64,000 bases of DNA from Flavihumibacter profundi (lineage in GTDB: Bacteria > Bacteroidota > Bacteroidia > Chitinophagales > Chitinophagaceae): contig NZ_JAIQXE010000001.1 of NCBI RefSeq assembly GCF_020076305.1, positions 1,364,001 to 1,428,000 of the forward strand, written 5' to 3'. Position numbers and translations under genes: made by a program. Numbering within the stretch: the first letter of the stretch is position 1; the number at the start of each line of letters is the position of its first letter. The notes under the pieces are model-generated. The model made no database searches, was not told the origin of the DNA, and saw only the letters and a program-made list of their open reading frames with translations. This document shows, piece by piece, positions 45,693 to 55,937 of the stretch.

Positions 45693-46181
45693 CTATTTAT
45701 TAGTCTTTAATGCCTGCTCCAGGTACTTTGACAATTCAGTCGGATTGGGATCAATTGAAATGATTATCCCGTTTTTATCCAATAAAAAAGAAGTTGGTAG
45801 AAGTTCAATTTTCCAGGCATTCGCTGTAGGGGTATCCCATCCCCCCTTTTCATTAAACTGCAACCATTCAATCCGGTCTGCCTTAACGGCTTTTTGCCAG
45901 TCCGCGGGGTCCTGGTCAAGACTGATGCCATATACTTCAAACCCCTTTTTCCTGTATTTGTCATACAATGGCAATATCGAATTATTGCTTTTACGGCACG
46001 GCATACACCAACTGGCCCAGAAATCGACCAATACAATTTTTCCCCGTAATGAGGTCAGGCTTATCGCCTTCCCATTTTTATCCTGTAAAATAATTTCAGG
46101 GGCAAGAGTACCAATTTTCGGCTGCGCATTTACCGAAGTAAACAAACAAACTGCAACCCAAACTGCCAATATTTTCTTCAT
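45693..46181 (-). CDS. TlpA-family thioredoxin-like protein
   Basis: About 162 residues, exported (MKKILAVWVAVCLFTSVNAQ). Thioredoxin fold with the WCMPCR active site in VLVDFWASWCMPCRKSN, the cis-Pro segment LLPTSFLLDKNG and redox role in the periplasm (disulphide reduction or thiol delivery for cytochrome maturation). ATG at 46181 preferred to 46199. Confidence 0.9.
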   Translation of the reverse strand: MKKILAVWVAVCLFTSVNAQPKIGTLAPEIILQDKNGKAISLTSLRGKIVLVDFWASWCMPCRKSNNSILPLYDKYRKKGFEVYGISLDQDPADWQKAVKADRIEWLQFNEKGGWDTPTANAWKIELLPTSFLLDKNGIIISIDPNPTELSKYLEQALKTNK

Positions 46182-46266
46182 ATGTAATTGAATGCCCACA
46201 CCTAAGGATGGGCTTTTTTAAATAGTTATTTTATAAACACGCTTTTCCGGTAGCCATAATTTGCTT

Positions 46267-46657
46267 TTAAAATTCCGCAGCATACAGTATTTCAGAATTG
46301 CTGCAGCCTTTATCTTTATAACAGGAGCAGTACATCTGCGGGTTGTCAATCGCCATCCGGTCGGCGGCAAATTTTTCAGTATTATAACCAGAAACGGCTA
46401 TAGCCTGCTGGATCTTATCTGAACCATTAACATTTTAAACATAGTTAAATACTTTTAATTTTATTTCAGTATTCTGGTTGCACTGAATGTGCCGGCAGAT
46501 TTTGAAGTTTTTTCAATTGTCATTTTACACATTTTACACATTTCAAAGTTGCCCCAAACTTTAATGGCTTCCTTGCTGGTTTCTTTCATAGCCTTGGCAA
46601 AAGAAAAAGAAGAGATAAGTATAAAGAGAAAATTTGAAAAAATGATATCGTTTTCAT
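46267..46657 (-). pseudogene. frameshifted heavy-metal-associated (HMA) domain protein
   Basis: A signal peptide starts at ATG 46657-46655 (MKTISFF), but a run of six T just after it has lost one base relative to the continuing frame; restoring it gives MKTISFFSNFLFILISSFSFA, then KEAIKVWGNFEMCKMCKMTIEKTSKSAG, recognisable as an exported HMA-type protein whose usual GNCGMCK site is altered. The frame stops at 46461, yet the C-terminal half survives in another frame: KIQQAIAVSGYNTEKFAADR to a TAA at 46267-46269. At least two frame breaks. No homologous intact copy in the window. Confidence 0.75.
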
Positions 46658-47198
46658 GAATGTAATTAAAATAAAAAAGAGGAGTCTGTTTCCCTGGATA
46701 ATTCCAGGAATGATCTTCAAACAAAATCCTGTCAAATTCTAAAAATCCAAAGTAAACTTTTCCGGGAAATATCTAAGACCAGCGGGGCATTTGACTGGTA
46801 AATGGTAATGTTTAGGGTAATTTAACTATATTATATTCCTGTTGCCAACCCGATAAAGAATACCAACTAAAGGCACTTACATATTATACCCCAGAAAAGC
46901 CGGTTTCAGGTCAACAGAAATCTAAACCTGCTTATATTCATGCTTGCAACAATGCCTTCTGAATTTATTCTTGTCTTTGGCGCAATGAGTGTATTTTGAA
47001 TTCTTCGAACCGGCCATAATAGTAAATCCAGCATCAGTAATCTGGCCCATATAATAATGATTCTCAACCAGCAACCCGCCGGATACAAAAAACAGGTCCA
47101 TGCAAGGGATATGGCCAGAATTTTCTTCAGGTTGATATAGCTAGTGCAGAAAATGTGATTATGCATTCTAATCCCTTTAAACTTTTTTAATCGGAAGA
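46658..47198. other. 541-bp region without a convincing gene
   Basis: Two short overlapping minus-strand reading frames occur near 46906-47166. One encodes 86 residues with a hydrophobic KKILAISLAWTCFLYPAGC stretch; the other encodes a Cys/His/Lys-rich tail (KYTHCAKDKNKFRRHCCKHE) ending with TAG near 46923. They might be two pieces of a broken small exported protein, but I recognise no family. An imperfect hairpin (TTCCCTGGA/TTCCAGGAA) lies at about 46690-46710. Otherwise nothing seen. Confidence 0.4.
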
Positions 47199-49205
47199 TC
47201 AGTTTACAAAACTCCAGAATATTCCCAGGCGAAGCAGGAATCCCGGGTAAGCATAGGCGGGAGCTGCCAGGTTATTGTTTGTCCAACCAAATGAGCCATC
47301 CTTAAACCTGGCCGTATTAAGATTTTCTGCCCTGACATAAGCAGTAAAGCCCCTTATCCTGAAATGCATATAAGCGGCTATATCAGGAAGTTTCATGCGA
47401 ATTGTTTCCTTATCCTGGTAAAAAAACTGGCTTTGCAAAGGGGAGTAATTATCGGCCTTGTAACCAGAATGGTAACGGGCTTCAACTCCAGCTGCAAATA
47501 CCAGGTTAGCATAGCCAAGTTTTCCTTCGTAGCCCAACCGTTGCTGTGTAAAAAACAAAGGCATATTTACTGGTCCATTACCAATCTTTTGGTTAAACTG
47601 CACCTTGGCCAGCCAGTTCCAGTGCCTGCTGACCCTAAAGATTTTTTGTCCGCTTACTTCCAGCACATTGAAAAAAGCAGAAGCCTGCGCAGCTTTGTAG
47701 TAATCAGTGAAATAGGTAAGATTATTAACCAGGAAGTAGCTTGCATTGACCTGCCATCTCCTGGCATCATTTTCAATAGACCCGAATATGCGGGTAATAT
47801 TTTCCTTATTGAATGTTGGTTGACCGCCAAGGCTGAAACTGCTTGCAGTTTCGTAAATAAAGGATGGTGTGCGGTTTACATTCTGCAAGCCGATTTGCGC
47901 ATACCCGATTCGCCTGCTGACGTATCGTTTAAGGCTTCCAAACAGATCGAAATCCGCATTATTATAACCGGCCAGGTAAAATTTACCATTGGCTTCGATA
48001 TCCCATTTTTTATTCCTCGTTTTATTCCGGTATTCACCGTGCAGGAAAATATTATAGTAGGTTCTTTTCCCATCGGTAAAATTACCAGTGAGGTTTTGGA
48101 TGGAAGCTCCTGCTTTAAGGAATTGCTGCGGATTTTTACCTACCGGGAAGGTATACAATGAAAAATCATTGACAATTTCTGACCAGCGTTCTTCAATAGT
48201 AAATTTGGCTGGCGGCGTTACCAGGAAATTATAGTGTTGAATATAAATTGGTGTATCCGGTTCTGAGTCGTAATACTTATATTGATAGTTATTATACTGA
48301 AAAGTATATTCCATTCTCAATTTCGGATAGAAAAGCGGTATAACCGTAGAATCTGTAACCAGCGAGTCCCGCTGCCCCAGGTCATACTGTTGCCGGATCA
48401 GTAAACCACCTTCCTTCTGCCGGTTGCCGGTATTTAATGTACTGTTCAGGAAACTTTGACCGATTGCAACATAATTGCCCAGCATTACGGGAATGGTACT
48501 CCTTTCCTTATAAGTAATAACATCATTCAGGTAATCTTTGTCTGTTTTCATACCCCCGTTTTCATTTGCCTGCATTGAATTACCAATCCAGATGAAATAA
48601 AGGCTATATCGTTTGTTTTTGGAATTGTAGAAGGAATTGATCACGTAGCTGTTGTGATTTGTATTCTGGTTTTTGAAAAAACCAGGTGAGTTGATCAGTT
48701 CGTATTTAAATGCAAAGTTCCAGTTCGGCCTTATATTTTGTGTATGCAAAAGATGAATGTTTTGCTCCCCCCTGCTTCCCAGCATATAGCCCAACTCCGA
48801 ATAGGGTCTTGTAGTCTGGAAAAAGCGAACCTTGTCGAGAGGGTTTTTATAAATATCAAAGGCATGAAACCCGGGGTCCCATCCACTGGTTAAGCGGGGT
48901 GAAAATGCATATGGTTTTGCTGCACTACCCAGGTTACTTAAATGGAGATAATCCATTGGAATTGGGAAACGGGCCCGAAAATCAATAATTGAAGAATCCA
49001 GCATCATTAACCGGGTGGTATCGAGGTAACGATAGCGGATGGTGATGGAGTCTTCCAGGTTGTCCCGGCGCTTCAGGCTGTCTTTAGTGCCAGAGGTCCC
49101 GCCCATCCTACCCATGCTTTGGTACCTGCCCATAGGATTCTGTGCCACTACCTGTGAAGATATTGCCATTAGGATTAACCCGAATATATAAACGATCTTT
49201 TTCAA
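47199..49205 (-). CDS. putative outer-membrane porin (PF14121-like)
   Basis: 668 residues; signal peptide ends near VVAQNP. Early DSITIRYRYLDTTRLMMLDSSIIDF followed by a long series of aromatic amphipathic strands and a C-terminal LLRLGIFWSFVN suggest an 18-plus-strand barrel of the Bacteroidota putative porin family. Substrate unknown. Two nt after punA, so cotranscribed with a nucleoside phosphorylase; a role in nucleoside passage is possible but speculative. Confidence 0.82.
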   Translation of the reverse strand: MKKIVYIFGLILMAISSQVVAQNPMGRYQSMGRMGGTSGTKDSLKRRDNLEDSITIRYRYLDTTRLMMLDSSIIDFRARFPIPMDYLHLSNLGSAAKPYAFSPRLTSGWDPGFHAFDIYKNPLDKVRFFQTTRPYSELGYMLGSRGEQNIHLLHTQNIRPNWNFAFKYELINSPGFFKNQNTNHNSYVINSFYNSKNKRYSLYFIWIGNSMQANENGGMKTDKDYLNDVITYKERSTIPVMLGNYVAIGQSFLNSTLNTGNRQKEGGLLIRQQYDLGQRDSLVTDSTVIPLFYPKLRMEYTFQYNNYQYKYYDSEPDTPIYIQHYNFLVTPPAKFTIEERWSEIVNDFSLYTFPVGKNPQQFLKAGASIQNLTGNFTDGKRTYYNIFLHGEYRNKTRNKKWDIEANGKFYLAGYNNADFDLFGSLKRYVSRRIGYAQIGLQNVNRTPSFIYETASSFSLGGQPTFNKENITRIFGSIENDARRWQVNASYFLVNNLTYFTDYYKAAQASAFFNVLEVSGQKIFRVSRHWNWLAKVQFNQKIGNGPVNMPLFFTQQRLGYEGKLGYANLVFAAGVEARYHSGYKADNYSPLQSQFFYQDKETIRMKLPDIAAYMHFRIRGFTAYVRAENLNTARFKDGSFGWTNNNLAAPAYAYPGFLLRLGIFWSFVN

Positions 49206-49207
49206 TC

Positions 49208-50029
49208 TCAGATTACTTGCACGAGTTGCTTTAAAATGGCGGTTAGTTTAGGCTCTGCTTCACGGGCTGCCTGAAGTACTTCTTCGTGCGTAATAGTATT
49301 TTCTTCTTCCCTTATGCCCAGGTCGGTAATTACACTTATGGCAAATACGTTCACACCCATATGCCTTGCTACAATAACTTCCTGCACCGTACTCATACCT
49401 ACTGCATCGGCGCCAAGAATATGCAGCATTTTATATTCGGCACGGGATTCAAAGGTTGGTCCGGTTACACCCACATAAACCCCTTTGTGCAAATTAATAC
49501 CCAGTTCTTTGGCGATAGTCCTTGCTTTACTGATCAGGCCTTTATTAAAAGGTTCACTCATATCAGGAAACCTTGGCCCCAGTTCGTCTGCGTTTTTTCC
49601 GATTAACGGGTTTACGGTAAACAGGCTGATCTGGTCCTGGATAACCATCAGATCGCCTACTTCAAAATCGGGATTCATTCCACCCGCTGCATTTGATATG
49701 AGCAGCGTACCCACCCCCAACATTTTCATCACCCTAACAGGATAGGTTACTTCGCTGGCTGAATACCCTTCATAATAATGAAAGCGTCCGGCCATAACCA
49801 ATACCTTTTTCCCAGCCAGTTCCCCAAAGATTAATTTGCCACTATGTCCTTTCACTGTCGAAACCGGAAAATGTGGAATTTCAGTATATGGAATCTCCTG
49901 TTCAACTTTCATTTCTGCAACCAGGTTACCCAATCCGCTCCCCAAAACAATCCCAACTGTTGGGGTATTCGCATAACGGGATTGTATGAATTGAACCGTT
50001 TCTCCCAAACTATTCATCAAATCTGACAT
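49208..50029 (-). CDS. punA: purine-nucleoside phosphorylase, trimeric type
   Basis: 273 residues, NP-I trimeric PNP family: VGIVLGSGLGNLVAEM (phosphate site), the FPVSTVKGHSGKL histidine, MAGRFHYYEGYSASEVTYPVR and LLISNAAGGMNPDFEVGDLM, and the base-recognition GADAVGMSTVQEVI with Glu/Asn later. Converts purine nucleosides and phosphate to base and ribose-1-phosphate. Confidence 0.95.
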   Translation of the reverse strand: MSDLMNSLGETVQFIQSRYANTPTVGIVLGSGLGNLVAEMKVEQEIPYTEIPHFPVSTVKGHSGKLIFGELAGKKVLVMAGRFHYYEGYSASEVTYPVRVMKMLGVGTLLISNAAGGMNPDFEVGDLMVIQDQISLFTVNPLIGKNADELGPRFPDMSEPFNKGLISKARTIAKELGINLHKGVYVGVTGPTFESRAEYKMLHILGADAVGMSTVQEVIVARHMGVNVFAISVITDLGIREEENTITHEEVLQAAREAEPKLTAILKQLVQVI

Positions 50030-50245
50030 ATTCTCAAGTTAATAGTTTACCGCCGGGGCGGGGCGCAAATATAAGGATTGATGGCGCGCTGAAGCTTTCA
50101 ACTTGCTAACTATCTGTCATTTTTAACCTTTGTTCCCCGCCAATAATGGCGCAATACAGCCCATGGCATTATACTTGACCATACACCCTTTTCCGCTTTA
50201 AACAAGAAAAAAAGGAAAGGAAGTGTTATTTTGTCATAACAACAG
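50030..50245. other. 216-bp divergent promoter region of punA and lon
   Basis: No ORF. A GC-rich patch at about 50050-50066 (ACCGCCGGGGCGGGGCG) vaguely resembles the CCCGCCGGG repeat but has no proper second arm. Two TGTCAT words precede lon, at about 50115 and 50234; a role in heat-shock or stress control cannot be shown from sequence. Confidence 0.35.
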
Positions 50246-52654
50246 ATGATTATGAATCAATCGAATTTTTTTCTCAAACCAGAAGATGAAATGGATTTCA
50301 TTCCGATTATTCCGCTGAATGAACATGAATCAGACGATAGCCAGGACCTTGTCATTTCAAAAGACCTGCCCATATTACCCCTGCGGAACACCGTATTGTT
50401 CCCAGGAGTTGTATTGCCTATTACAGTTGGGCGGGATAAAAGCATAAAAGCAGTTAACGAAGCATACAAAAATGATAAGCTGGTGGGTGTCCTGGCCCAG
50501 AAGGATAGCAATATCGAAGACCCGGCTACAGGCGACCTGGAAGCTATTGGCACAGTGGCTAAAATTGTTAAACTGATTAAAATGCCGGATGGTGGCACAA
50601 CCATTATTATCCAGGGTAAACGCCGGTTCAAACTCCTGGAGTTTACGGCGGATGACCCATTCTTCCGTGCCAGGGTAGACCTCATTGAGGAAGACATTGC
50701 CCCTGCTGATGAGAATTTCGCAGCATATGTCGATAATATTAAAGACCTGGCCAACCAGATCATCCAGTTTTCGCCTAATATTCCTTCCGAAGCAGCGATT
50801 ATCCTGAAAAATATTGAGAACCCTTCTTTCCTAATCAATTTTGTGTCCAGCAACCTGAACACTGAATTGGGGGAAAAGCAGGAATTGTTGCAATCCAATG
50901 ATATCCGTGAAAGGGCCGACCTATTGCTGCAATTACTACAAAGGGAATTACAGTTCGCAGAGCTAAAAAACAAACTCACTAACAAAACTAAAACTGAGCT
51001 GGACAAGCAGCAGCGGGAATATTTCCTCCAGCAGCAAATGAAAAGCATTAAAGAGGAATTGGGTGGTGATAGCAATGAGCTGGAAATAAAGGAAATGAAG
51101 AAAAAGGCGGAGCAAAAAAAATGGCCCGCCGCAGCAAAGGAAATGTTCCAGAAGGGTATTGAAAAACTGGAAAGGATGCATCCATCCACTCCCGATTATT
51201 CGGTGGTGTATAACCACCTTGACTTGATGCTCGACCTTCCCTGGGGGGATTATACAGTTGACTCTTACGATCTTATCCATGCCAAGGAAGTGCTGGACCA
51301 CGACCATTATGGCATGGAAAAAATTAAGGAGAGGATCCTCGAATATATTGCTGTACTAAAGCTTAAAGGTGATATGAAAAGCCCGATCCTTTGCTTCGTT
51401 GGCCCCCCTGGTATTGGTAAAACATCCTTAGGGCGAAGTATAGCGAGTGCTATCGGCAGGAAATATGTACGGTTAAGTTTAGGCGGACTACATGACGAAA
51501 GTGAGATCCGAGGCCATCGTAAAACCTATATAGGGGCGATGCCCGGAAGAATCCTGCAATCGATCCGGAAAACTAAAACCTCAAACCCGGTAATGATCCT
51601 GGATGAAATCGATAAAGTTGGTGCCGACCAGCGCGGAGACCCTTCTTCTGCTCTTTTGGAAGTACTGGATCCCGAACAGAATAATTCCTTTTATGACAAT
51701 TACCTGGAACTTGAATACGACCTCAGTAAAGTATTGTTTATAGCTACTGCCAACAATGTCAGTAATATTCAACCAGCATTGCGTGACAGGCTGGAAATTA
51801 TTGATTTAAGTGGTTATGCAATTGAAGAAAAAGTAGAAATCGCCCGCAGGCACCTGCTGCCCAAACAAAAGGAAGCGCATGGGCTGGCAAAAATCAATTT
51901 CAGGATCTCCGATAAAGTCCTGGATAAATTGATTGAAGATTATACCCGTGAAAGTGGTGTGCGGGAACTGGACAGGCAACTGGCATCCATCATGCGGGCC
52001 CTGGCCAAAGAATATGCTATAACGGGAAAGGTAAAACATTCAGTGACGTCAGAAGATGTGGAAAGGATATTAGGCAAGCCCAGGTATAGTAATGAAATCT
52101 ACAAAACCGCCAATATGGCGGGTGTTGCAGTTGGTTTGGCCTGGACCTATGTTGGAGGGGATATTTTGTTTATCGAAACCACATTAAGCGAAGGAAAAGG
52201 GGAACTGCGGCTTACCGGCAACCTGGGTAATGTAATGAAGGAAAGTGCCACAACAGCCCTTACCTATATTCAGGCCAACGCACGAAAACTAGGCATTGAA
52301 CCTGATGTATTTTCCAAAAAAAATGTACATGTACACGTTCCGGAAGGCGCTGTACCTAAAGATGGGCCAAGCGCGGGGGTTACAATGCTAACAGCCCTTA
52401 CTTCAGCATTTACCGGCAGGAAAGTTAAGCCTTACCTGGCTATGACCGGTGAGATTACTTTACGCGGGCAGGTTTTACCTGTTGGAGGGATAAAAGAAAA
52501 AGTATTGGCTGCAAAACGGGCGGGATTAAAAGAAATCGTGCTTTGCTGGCAGAACGAAAAAGATGTAGCTGAAATAGATACCACTTTTATTAAGGGTGTC
52601 ACTTTTCATTATGTGAAAACTATGCAGCAGGTGTTGGACCTTTCACTGATTTAG
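50246..52654 (+). CDS. lon: ATP-dependent Lon protease
   Basis: 802-residue cytosolic protease. N-terminal substrate domain (LPILPLRNTVLFPGVVLPITVGR), AAA+ module with Walker A GPPGIGKTS at residue 386 and Walker B MILDEIDKVG, and a protease domain with Ser709 in KDGPSAGVTM and Lys752 in GGIKEKVLAAKRAG, spaced 43 residues apart as expected. First in-frame ATG 50246 or 50252. Terminator follows at 52756. Confidence 0.97.
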   Translation: MIMNQSNFFLKPEDEMDFIPIIPLNEHESDDSQDLVISKDLPILPLRNTVLFPGVVLPITVGRDKSIKAVNEAYKNDKLVGVLAQKDSNIEDPATGDLEAIGTVAKIVKLIKMPDGGTTIIIQGKRRFKLLEFTADDPFFRARVDLIEEDIAPADENFAAYVDNIKDLANQIIQFSPNIPSEAAIILKNIENPSFLINFVSSNLNTELGEKQELLQSNDIRERADLLLQLLQRELQFAELKNKLTNKTKTELDKQQREYFLQQQMKSIKEELGGDSNELEIKEMKKKAEQKKWPAAAKEMFQKGIEKLERMHPSTPDYSVVYNHLDLMLDLPWGDYTVDSYDLIHAKEVLDHDHYGMEKIKERILEYIAVLKLKGDMKSPILCFVGPPGIGKTSLGRSIASAIGRKYVRLSLGGLHDESEIRGHRKTYIGAMPGRILQSIRKTKTSNPVMILDEIDKVGADQRGDPSSALLEVLDPEQNNSFYDNYLELEYDLSKVLFIATANNVSNIQPALRDRLEIIDLSGYAIEEKVEIARRHLLPKQKEAHGLAKINFRISDKVLDKLIEDYTRESGVRELDRQLASIMRALAKEYAITGKVKHSVTSEDVERILGKPRYSNEIYKTANMAGVAVGLAWTYVGGDILFIETTLSEGKGELRLTGNLGNVMKESATTALTYIQANARKLGIEPDVFSKKNVHVHVPEGAVPKDGPSAGVTMLTALTSAFTGRKVKPYLAMTGEITLRGQVLPVGGIKEKVLAAKRAGLKEIVLCWQNEKDVAEIDTTFIKGVTFHYVKTMQQVLDLSLI

Positions 52655-52755
52655 CATAATAATAGATTTAACAAATAAATATTTAAACAAACCGGCAAAT
52701 TCATTGTAATAATTTTTTTGTATGAATTTCATGTTGGTTGTTTTAAGGTTTAATG

Positions 52756-52786
52756 ATCCCCCATCTCCATGGGGGATTTTTTATTA
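52756..52786 (+). terminator. rho-independent terminator of lon
   Basis: ATCCCCCAT/ATGGGGGAT 9-bp stem with loop CTCC, followed by a T-rich tail. Lies 101 nt after the lon stop. It also rules out the upstream ATG at 52753 as start of the next gene, because that would begin inside the hairpin. Confidence 0.85.
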
Positions 52787-52815
52787 TTTTACTGCCTCAA
52801 CCAGGTTTCCTTTAT

Positions 52816-53799
52816 ATGCGGCATTGGCTAGCGTTAATACTATTCATAACATTTTCATCTGCCAATGCCCAGGTAGCCGGGGGAGCTGATGTTTACAATT
52901 TTCTTCGCTTGCCAGTCAGTGCCCTGCATACCGCTTTGGGTGGCGAAAATATAAGCGTTTTAAGCAATGATGTTACAATGGGCTACCAGCAACCAGCCCT
53001 GCTAAGGCCTGAAATGCACCAGCAACTCGGATTCGTTTTTACATCCCTGCCTGCTGGCATAAAAAATATTCATTTTACCGGAAGCATGTATAGCGGGTCT
53101 TTGTCCACCTCTTTCGCAGCAAGTGTCCAGTATTTCAGTTATGGGAATATTGTTCAAACCGATGCAGCCGGCAACGAAGACGGAGAATTCAAACCAAAAG
53201 ATTTTGTCGCTCAGGTAAGTGCATCCCGGAGATACGCCCAACACTGGTTTTATGGCTCTGCCATAAAATTCATTCAATCAGATTATGGCATGTACAAGTC
53301 AAATGCAATGGCTATGGATATTGGTGTAAATTATGCAGATAGTGTTGGGCAATGGCAGGTTGGATTGCTTATGAAAAATATGGGGGTTCAGTTAACATCA
53401 TATTCTGGCGAAGGAAAAGAGAACCTGCCATTTGACCTGCAACTGGGCATTACAAAAAGACTGTTGAAAGCTCCTATCCAATTTTCATTAACAGCCAGGG
53501 AGCTACACAGGATGATCCTTTACAGCGCGGACAGTTCGGGCAGCTTTGATAAAATAATGCAGCATTTTGTTGTAGCTACGCAGTTTTTTATCGCTGATAA
53601 AATTGAATTGACTGCCGGGTACAATCATTTAAAACGAAGGGAATTAAGCATTGCTAATACTGCAAATGGTTTAACAGGATTTTCTCTTGGTGTTGGGGTA
53701 TTATTGCCCCGCCTGCAGCTCCGGTATGCAAGGGCATACCAGAGCAACAGTAAGGCATATAACCAGTTTGGGATGAATATTGATTTAGCGGGCAACTAA
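52816..53799 (+). CDS. porQ: type IX secretion system outer-membrane protein PorQ
   Basis: 327 residues from ATG 52816 (MRHWLALILF signal). The mature start GGADVYNFLRLPVSALHTALGGENISVLSNDVTMGYQQPALL (in parts) matches PorQ/FadL-like T9SS barrel proteins, as do GSMYSGSLSTSFAASVQYFSYG and a C-terminal ARAYQSNSKAYNQFGMNI. PorQ helps anchor the T9SS attachment complex at the outer membrane. Preferred start is downstream of the lon terminator. Confidence 0.87.
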   Translation: MRHWLALILFITFSSANAQVAGGADVYNFLRLPVSALHTALGGENISVLSNDVTMGYQQPALLRPEMHQQLGFVFTSLPAGIKNIHFTGSMYSGSLSTSFAASVQYFSYGNIVQTDAAGNEDGEFKPKDFVAQVSASRRYAQHWFYGSAIKFIQSDYGMYKSNAMAMDIGVNYADSVGQWQVGLLMKNMGVQLTSYSGEGKENLPFDLQLGITKRLLKAPIQFSLTARELHRMILYSADSSGSFDKIMQHFVVATQFFIADKIELTAGYNHLKRRELSIANTANGLTGFSLGVGVLLPRLQLRYARAYQSNSKAYNQFGMNIDLAGN

Positions 53800-53803
53800 A
53801 GGT

Positions 53804-54787
53804 TTAGCTAACTTCAACTCTTTCTTCTTTAAAAGCTTCTCTTGGTTTTAGTCCAAGTAACCCAAACATCATATTATCTGTATCAAAAGATGGGTTGGGG
53901 GTTGTGAGTAGTTTTTCACCGGCGAAAATGGAATTGGCGCCGGCCATAAAACAAAGGGCCTGCTCGGCAATACTCATCTCATTTCTTCCTGCGCTCAGGC
54001 GAACCATTGTGCCCGGCATAAGTATACGGGCGGTAGCAATCATTCGTACCATATCCCAGATATCCACTTTTTTATTGTGCTGTAAAGGTGTGCCGGCCAC
54101 CGGAACCAGCGCATTGATTGGCACAGATTCAGGATGCTTCGGCAGTGTACTCAGGGTATGTAACATGCCAATGCGGTCTTCGTGTGTTTCCCCCAGGCCA
54201 ATAATACCTCCGCTGCAAACGCTGATACCCGCCTTTCGTACATTGCTGAGGGTTTTAAGACGGTCATCATAGGTTCTTGTGGTAATGATATCACCATAAT
54301 GCTCTTCGGAAGTATCCAGGTTGTGGTTGTATGCATGGAGTCCGGCAGCCTGAAGTTTCCTCGCCTGATCTTCAGAAAGCATCCCCATCGTACAACACAC
54401 TTCCATGCCTAGTTCATTTACCCCTTTCACCATATCGATTACACGGTCAAAGTCGCGGTTATCCCTTACTTCCCGCCATGCTGCTCCCATGCAAAAACGG
54501 GTAGAACCGGCTTCTTTCGCCTTCTTCGCATAATCGAGCACATCTTCCGTTTTCATCAGCGCCTGCACATCAATGCCGGTATTGTAGCGTGCAGCCTGCG
54601 GGCAATAGGCACAATCTTCAGAACACCCGCCTGTTTTTATTGAAAGCAGCGTGCACACCTGCACTTCCGCTATATCCTGGTACTCGCGGTGTAGCGTAGC
54701 TGCTTTGTATATAAGCTCGAGTAAAGGTGTATTGTATATTTCTGAAATCTCTGCTTTTGTCCAGTTGTTTCTCAGCATTTCGGGCAA
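53804..54787 (-). CDS. bioB: biotin synthase
   Basis: Radical-SAM enzyme inserting sulphur into dethiobiotin. The [4Fe-4S] motif CSEDCAYC (Cx3Cx2C) sits near residue 53-60, followed by [33 protein letters not shown] and the [2Fe-2S] ligand Arg in [11 protein letters not shown]. 327 residues. One nt from the M42 peptidase stop upstream; no other bio gene in the window. Confidence 0.96.
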   Translation of the reverse strand: MPEMLRNNWTKAEISEIYNTPLLELIYKAATLHREYQDIAEVQVCTLLSIKTGGCSEDCAYCPQAARYNTGIDVQALMKTEDVLDYAKKAKEAGSTRFCMGAAWREVRDNRDFDRVIDMVKGVNELGMEVCCTMGMLSEDQARKLQAAGLHAYNHNLDTSEEHYGDIITTRTYDDRLKTLSNVRKAGISVCSGGIIGLGETHEDRIGMLHTLSTLPKHPESVPINALVPVAGTPLQHNKKVDIWDMVRMIATARILMPGTMVRLSAGRNEMSIAEQALCFMAGANSIFAGEKLLTTPNPSFDTDNMMFGLLGLKPREAFKEERVEVS

Positions 54788-54788
54788 T

Positions 54789-55904
54789 TTACAGGTAATT
54801 TAGGTTCGTTTTGGGTGACAGCGTAAGCAATGTTTCATACATCAGCTGAATGGTTTGTTCAATATCATTTTTATGCAGCATTTCAACTGTGGTATGCATA
54901 TACCTGAGTGGAATGGAAATCAGTACAGAAGGGCAACCATCGTTTGCATAGGCAAAGGAATCTGTATCAGTTCCGGTGCTGCGGCTTACAGTGCGCATTT
55001 GTAAAGGGATATTTGCTTTTTCTGCAACTTCCTGTACAAGGTTGAGCAATTTCACATGAACTGCCGGGCCGTAGGTAGGTGAAGGGCCTTTCCCGCAAAC
55101 AACATCGCCTTCAATAATTTTGCTGATCATTGGCGTTGATGTGTCGTGGGTAACATCGGTAATAATTGCGATATTGGGTTTAATGCGGCGGGCAATCATT
55201 TCAGCACCACGGAGACCTATTTCTTCCTGCACAGCATTAACCACATATAGGCCGAATGGCAGTTTCTTTTTGTTTTCTTTCAGCAGCCTGGCTACTTCAG
55301 CGATCATGAATCCGCCAATCCGGTTATCAAAGGCGCGTGCAATATAATAATCATGCGCTAGTTCGTCGAACCCATCCTGGTAGGTGACCACATTACCAAC
55401 ATGTACACCAAGATCTTCAACTTCTTTTTTGCTACGGGCGCCACAATCCAGGAAAAGGTTATCGACCTTTGGTGATGGTTCTTTCTGGTCGGTGTTGGAC
55501 ATACGGGTATGTATTGCCGGCCAGCCGAAAACAGCTTTTACCATTCCTTTTTTCCCGTGTATGAATACCCTTTGTGCGGGTGCGATCTGGTGGTCCACAC
55601 CACCATTTCTTTTCAGGTAGATCAATCCTTCGGGAGTTATATAATTAACAAACCAACTGATCTCATCGGCATGGGCTTCAATCACTACCTTAAAGGGAGC
55701 GTCGGCATTCACCACACCAACAACGGTACCATAAGGATCCACAAAATGGCTATCCACATACGGTTTTAAATATTCCAGCCACACTTTTTGTCCACCACTT
55801 TCAAATCCAACCGGCGAAGGGGTATTGAGGTAGCTACGCAAAAACTGGTGAGATTTTTCCGTAAGTATACTTGTCTTTTTATTAACGGTTTTACTTTTGG
55901 CCAT
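54789..55904 (-). CDS. M42-family aminopeptidase (glutamyl/deblocking type)
   Basis: About 371 residues. Zinc ligands in [11 protein letters not shown] and [12 protein letters not shown], the general base in [12 protein letters not shown], and a late [10 protein letters not shown] histidine. Cytosolic, dodecamer-forming family of aminopeptidases. Starts at 55904 (MAKSK) or 55928. Preceded by the UbiA-like gene at 10-34 nt. Confidence 0.9.
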   Translation of the reverse strand: MAKSKTVNKKTSILTEKSHQFLRSYLNTPSPVGFESGGQKVWLEYLKPYVDSHFVDPYGTVVGVVNADAPFKVVIEAHADEISWFVNYITPEGLIYLKRNGGVDHQIAPAQRVFIHGKKGMVKAVFGWPAIHTRMSNTDQKEPSPKVDNLFLDCGARSKKEVEDLGVHVGNVVTYQDGFDELAHDYYIARAFDNRIGGFMIAEVARLLKENKKKLPFGLYVVNAVQEEIGLRGAEMIARRIKPNIAIITDVTHDTSTPMISKIIEGDVVCGKGPSPTYGPAVHVKLLNLVQEVAEKANIPLQMRTVSRSTGTDTDSFAYANDGCPSVLISIPLRYMHTTVEMLHKNDIEQTIQLMYETLLTLSPKTNLNYL

Positions 55905-55937
55905 ATTTCCATACTGTTTAGCGATCAAAGATAAAGA

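Noticed and set aside
46906-47166. An 86-codon ORF as a real gene
   Set aside because: No family resemblance, competing overlapping frame with a more protein-like Cys/His tail, and a decaying neighbourhood; recorded only as a region without a convincing gene.
50050-50066. GC-rich patch upstream of lon/punA as a fifth copy of the palindromic repeat
   Set aside because: Only part of one arm is recognisable, with no matching second arm.
50257-51189. A 310-codon open frame antisense to lon
   Set aside because: Ser/Ile-rich composition, no motif or homology impression; a shadow of the lon coding strand.
52753-52815. Upstream ATG (52753) as the start of porQ
   Set aside because: It lies within the lon terminator hairpin and adds a non-signal-like stretch before MRHWLALIL.
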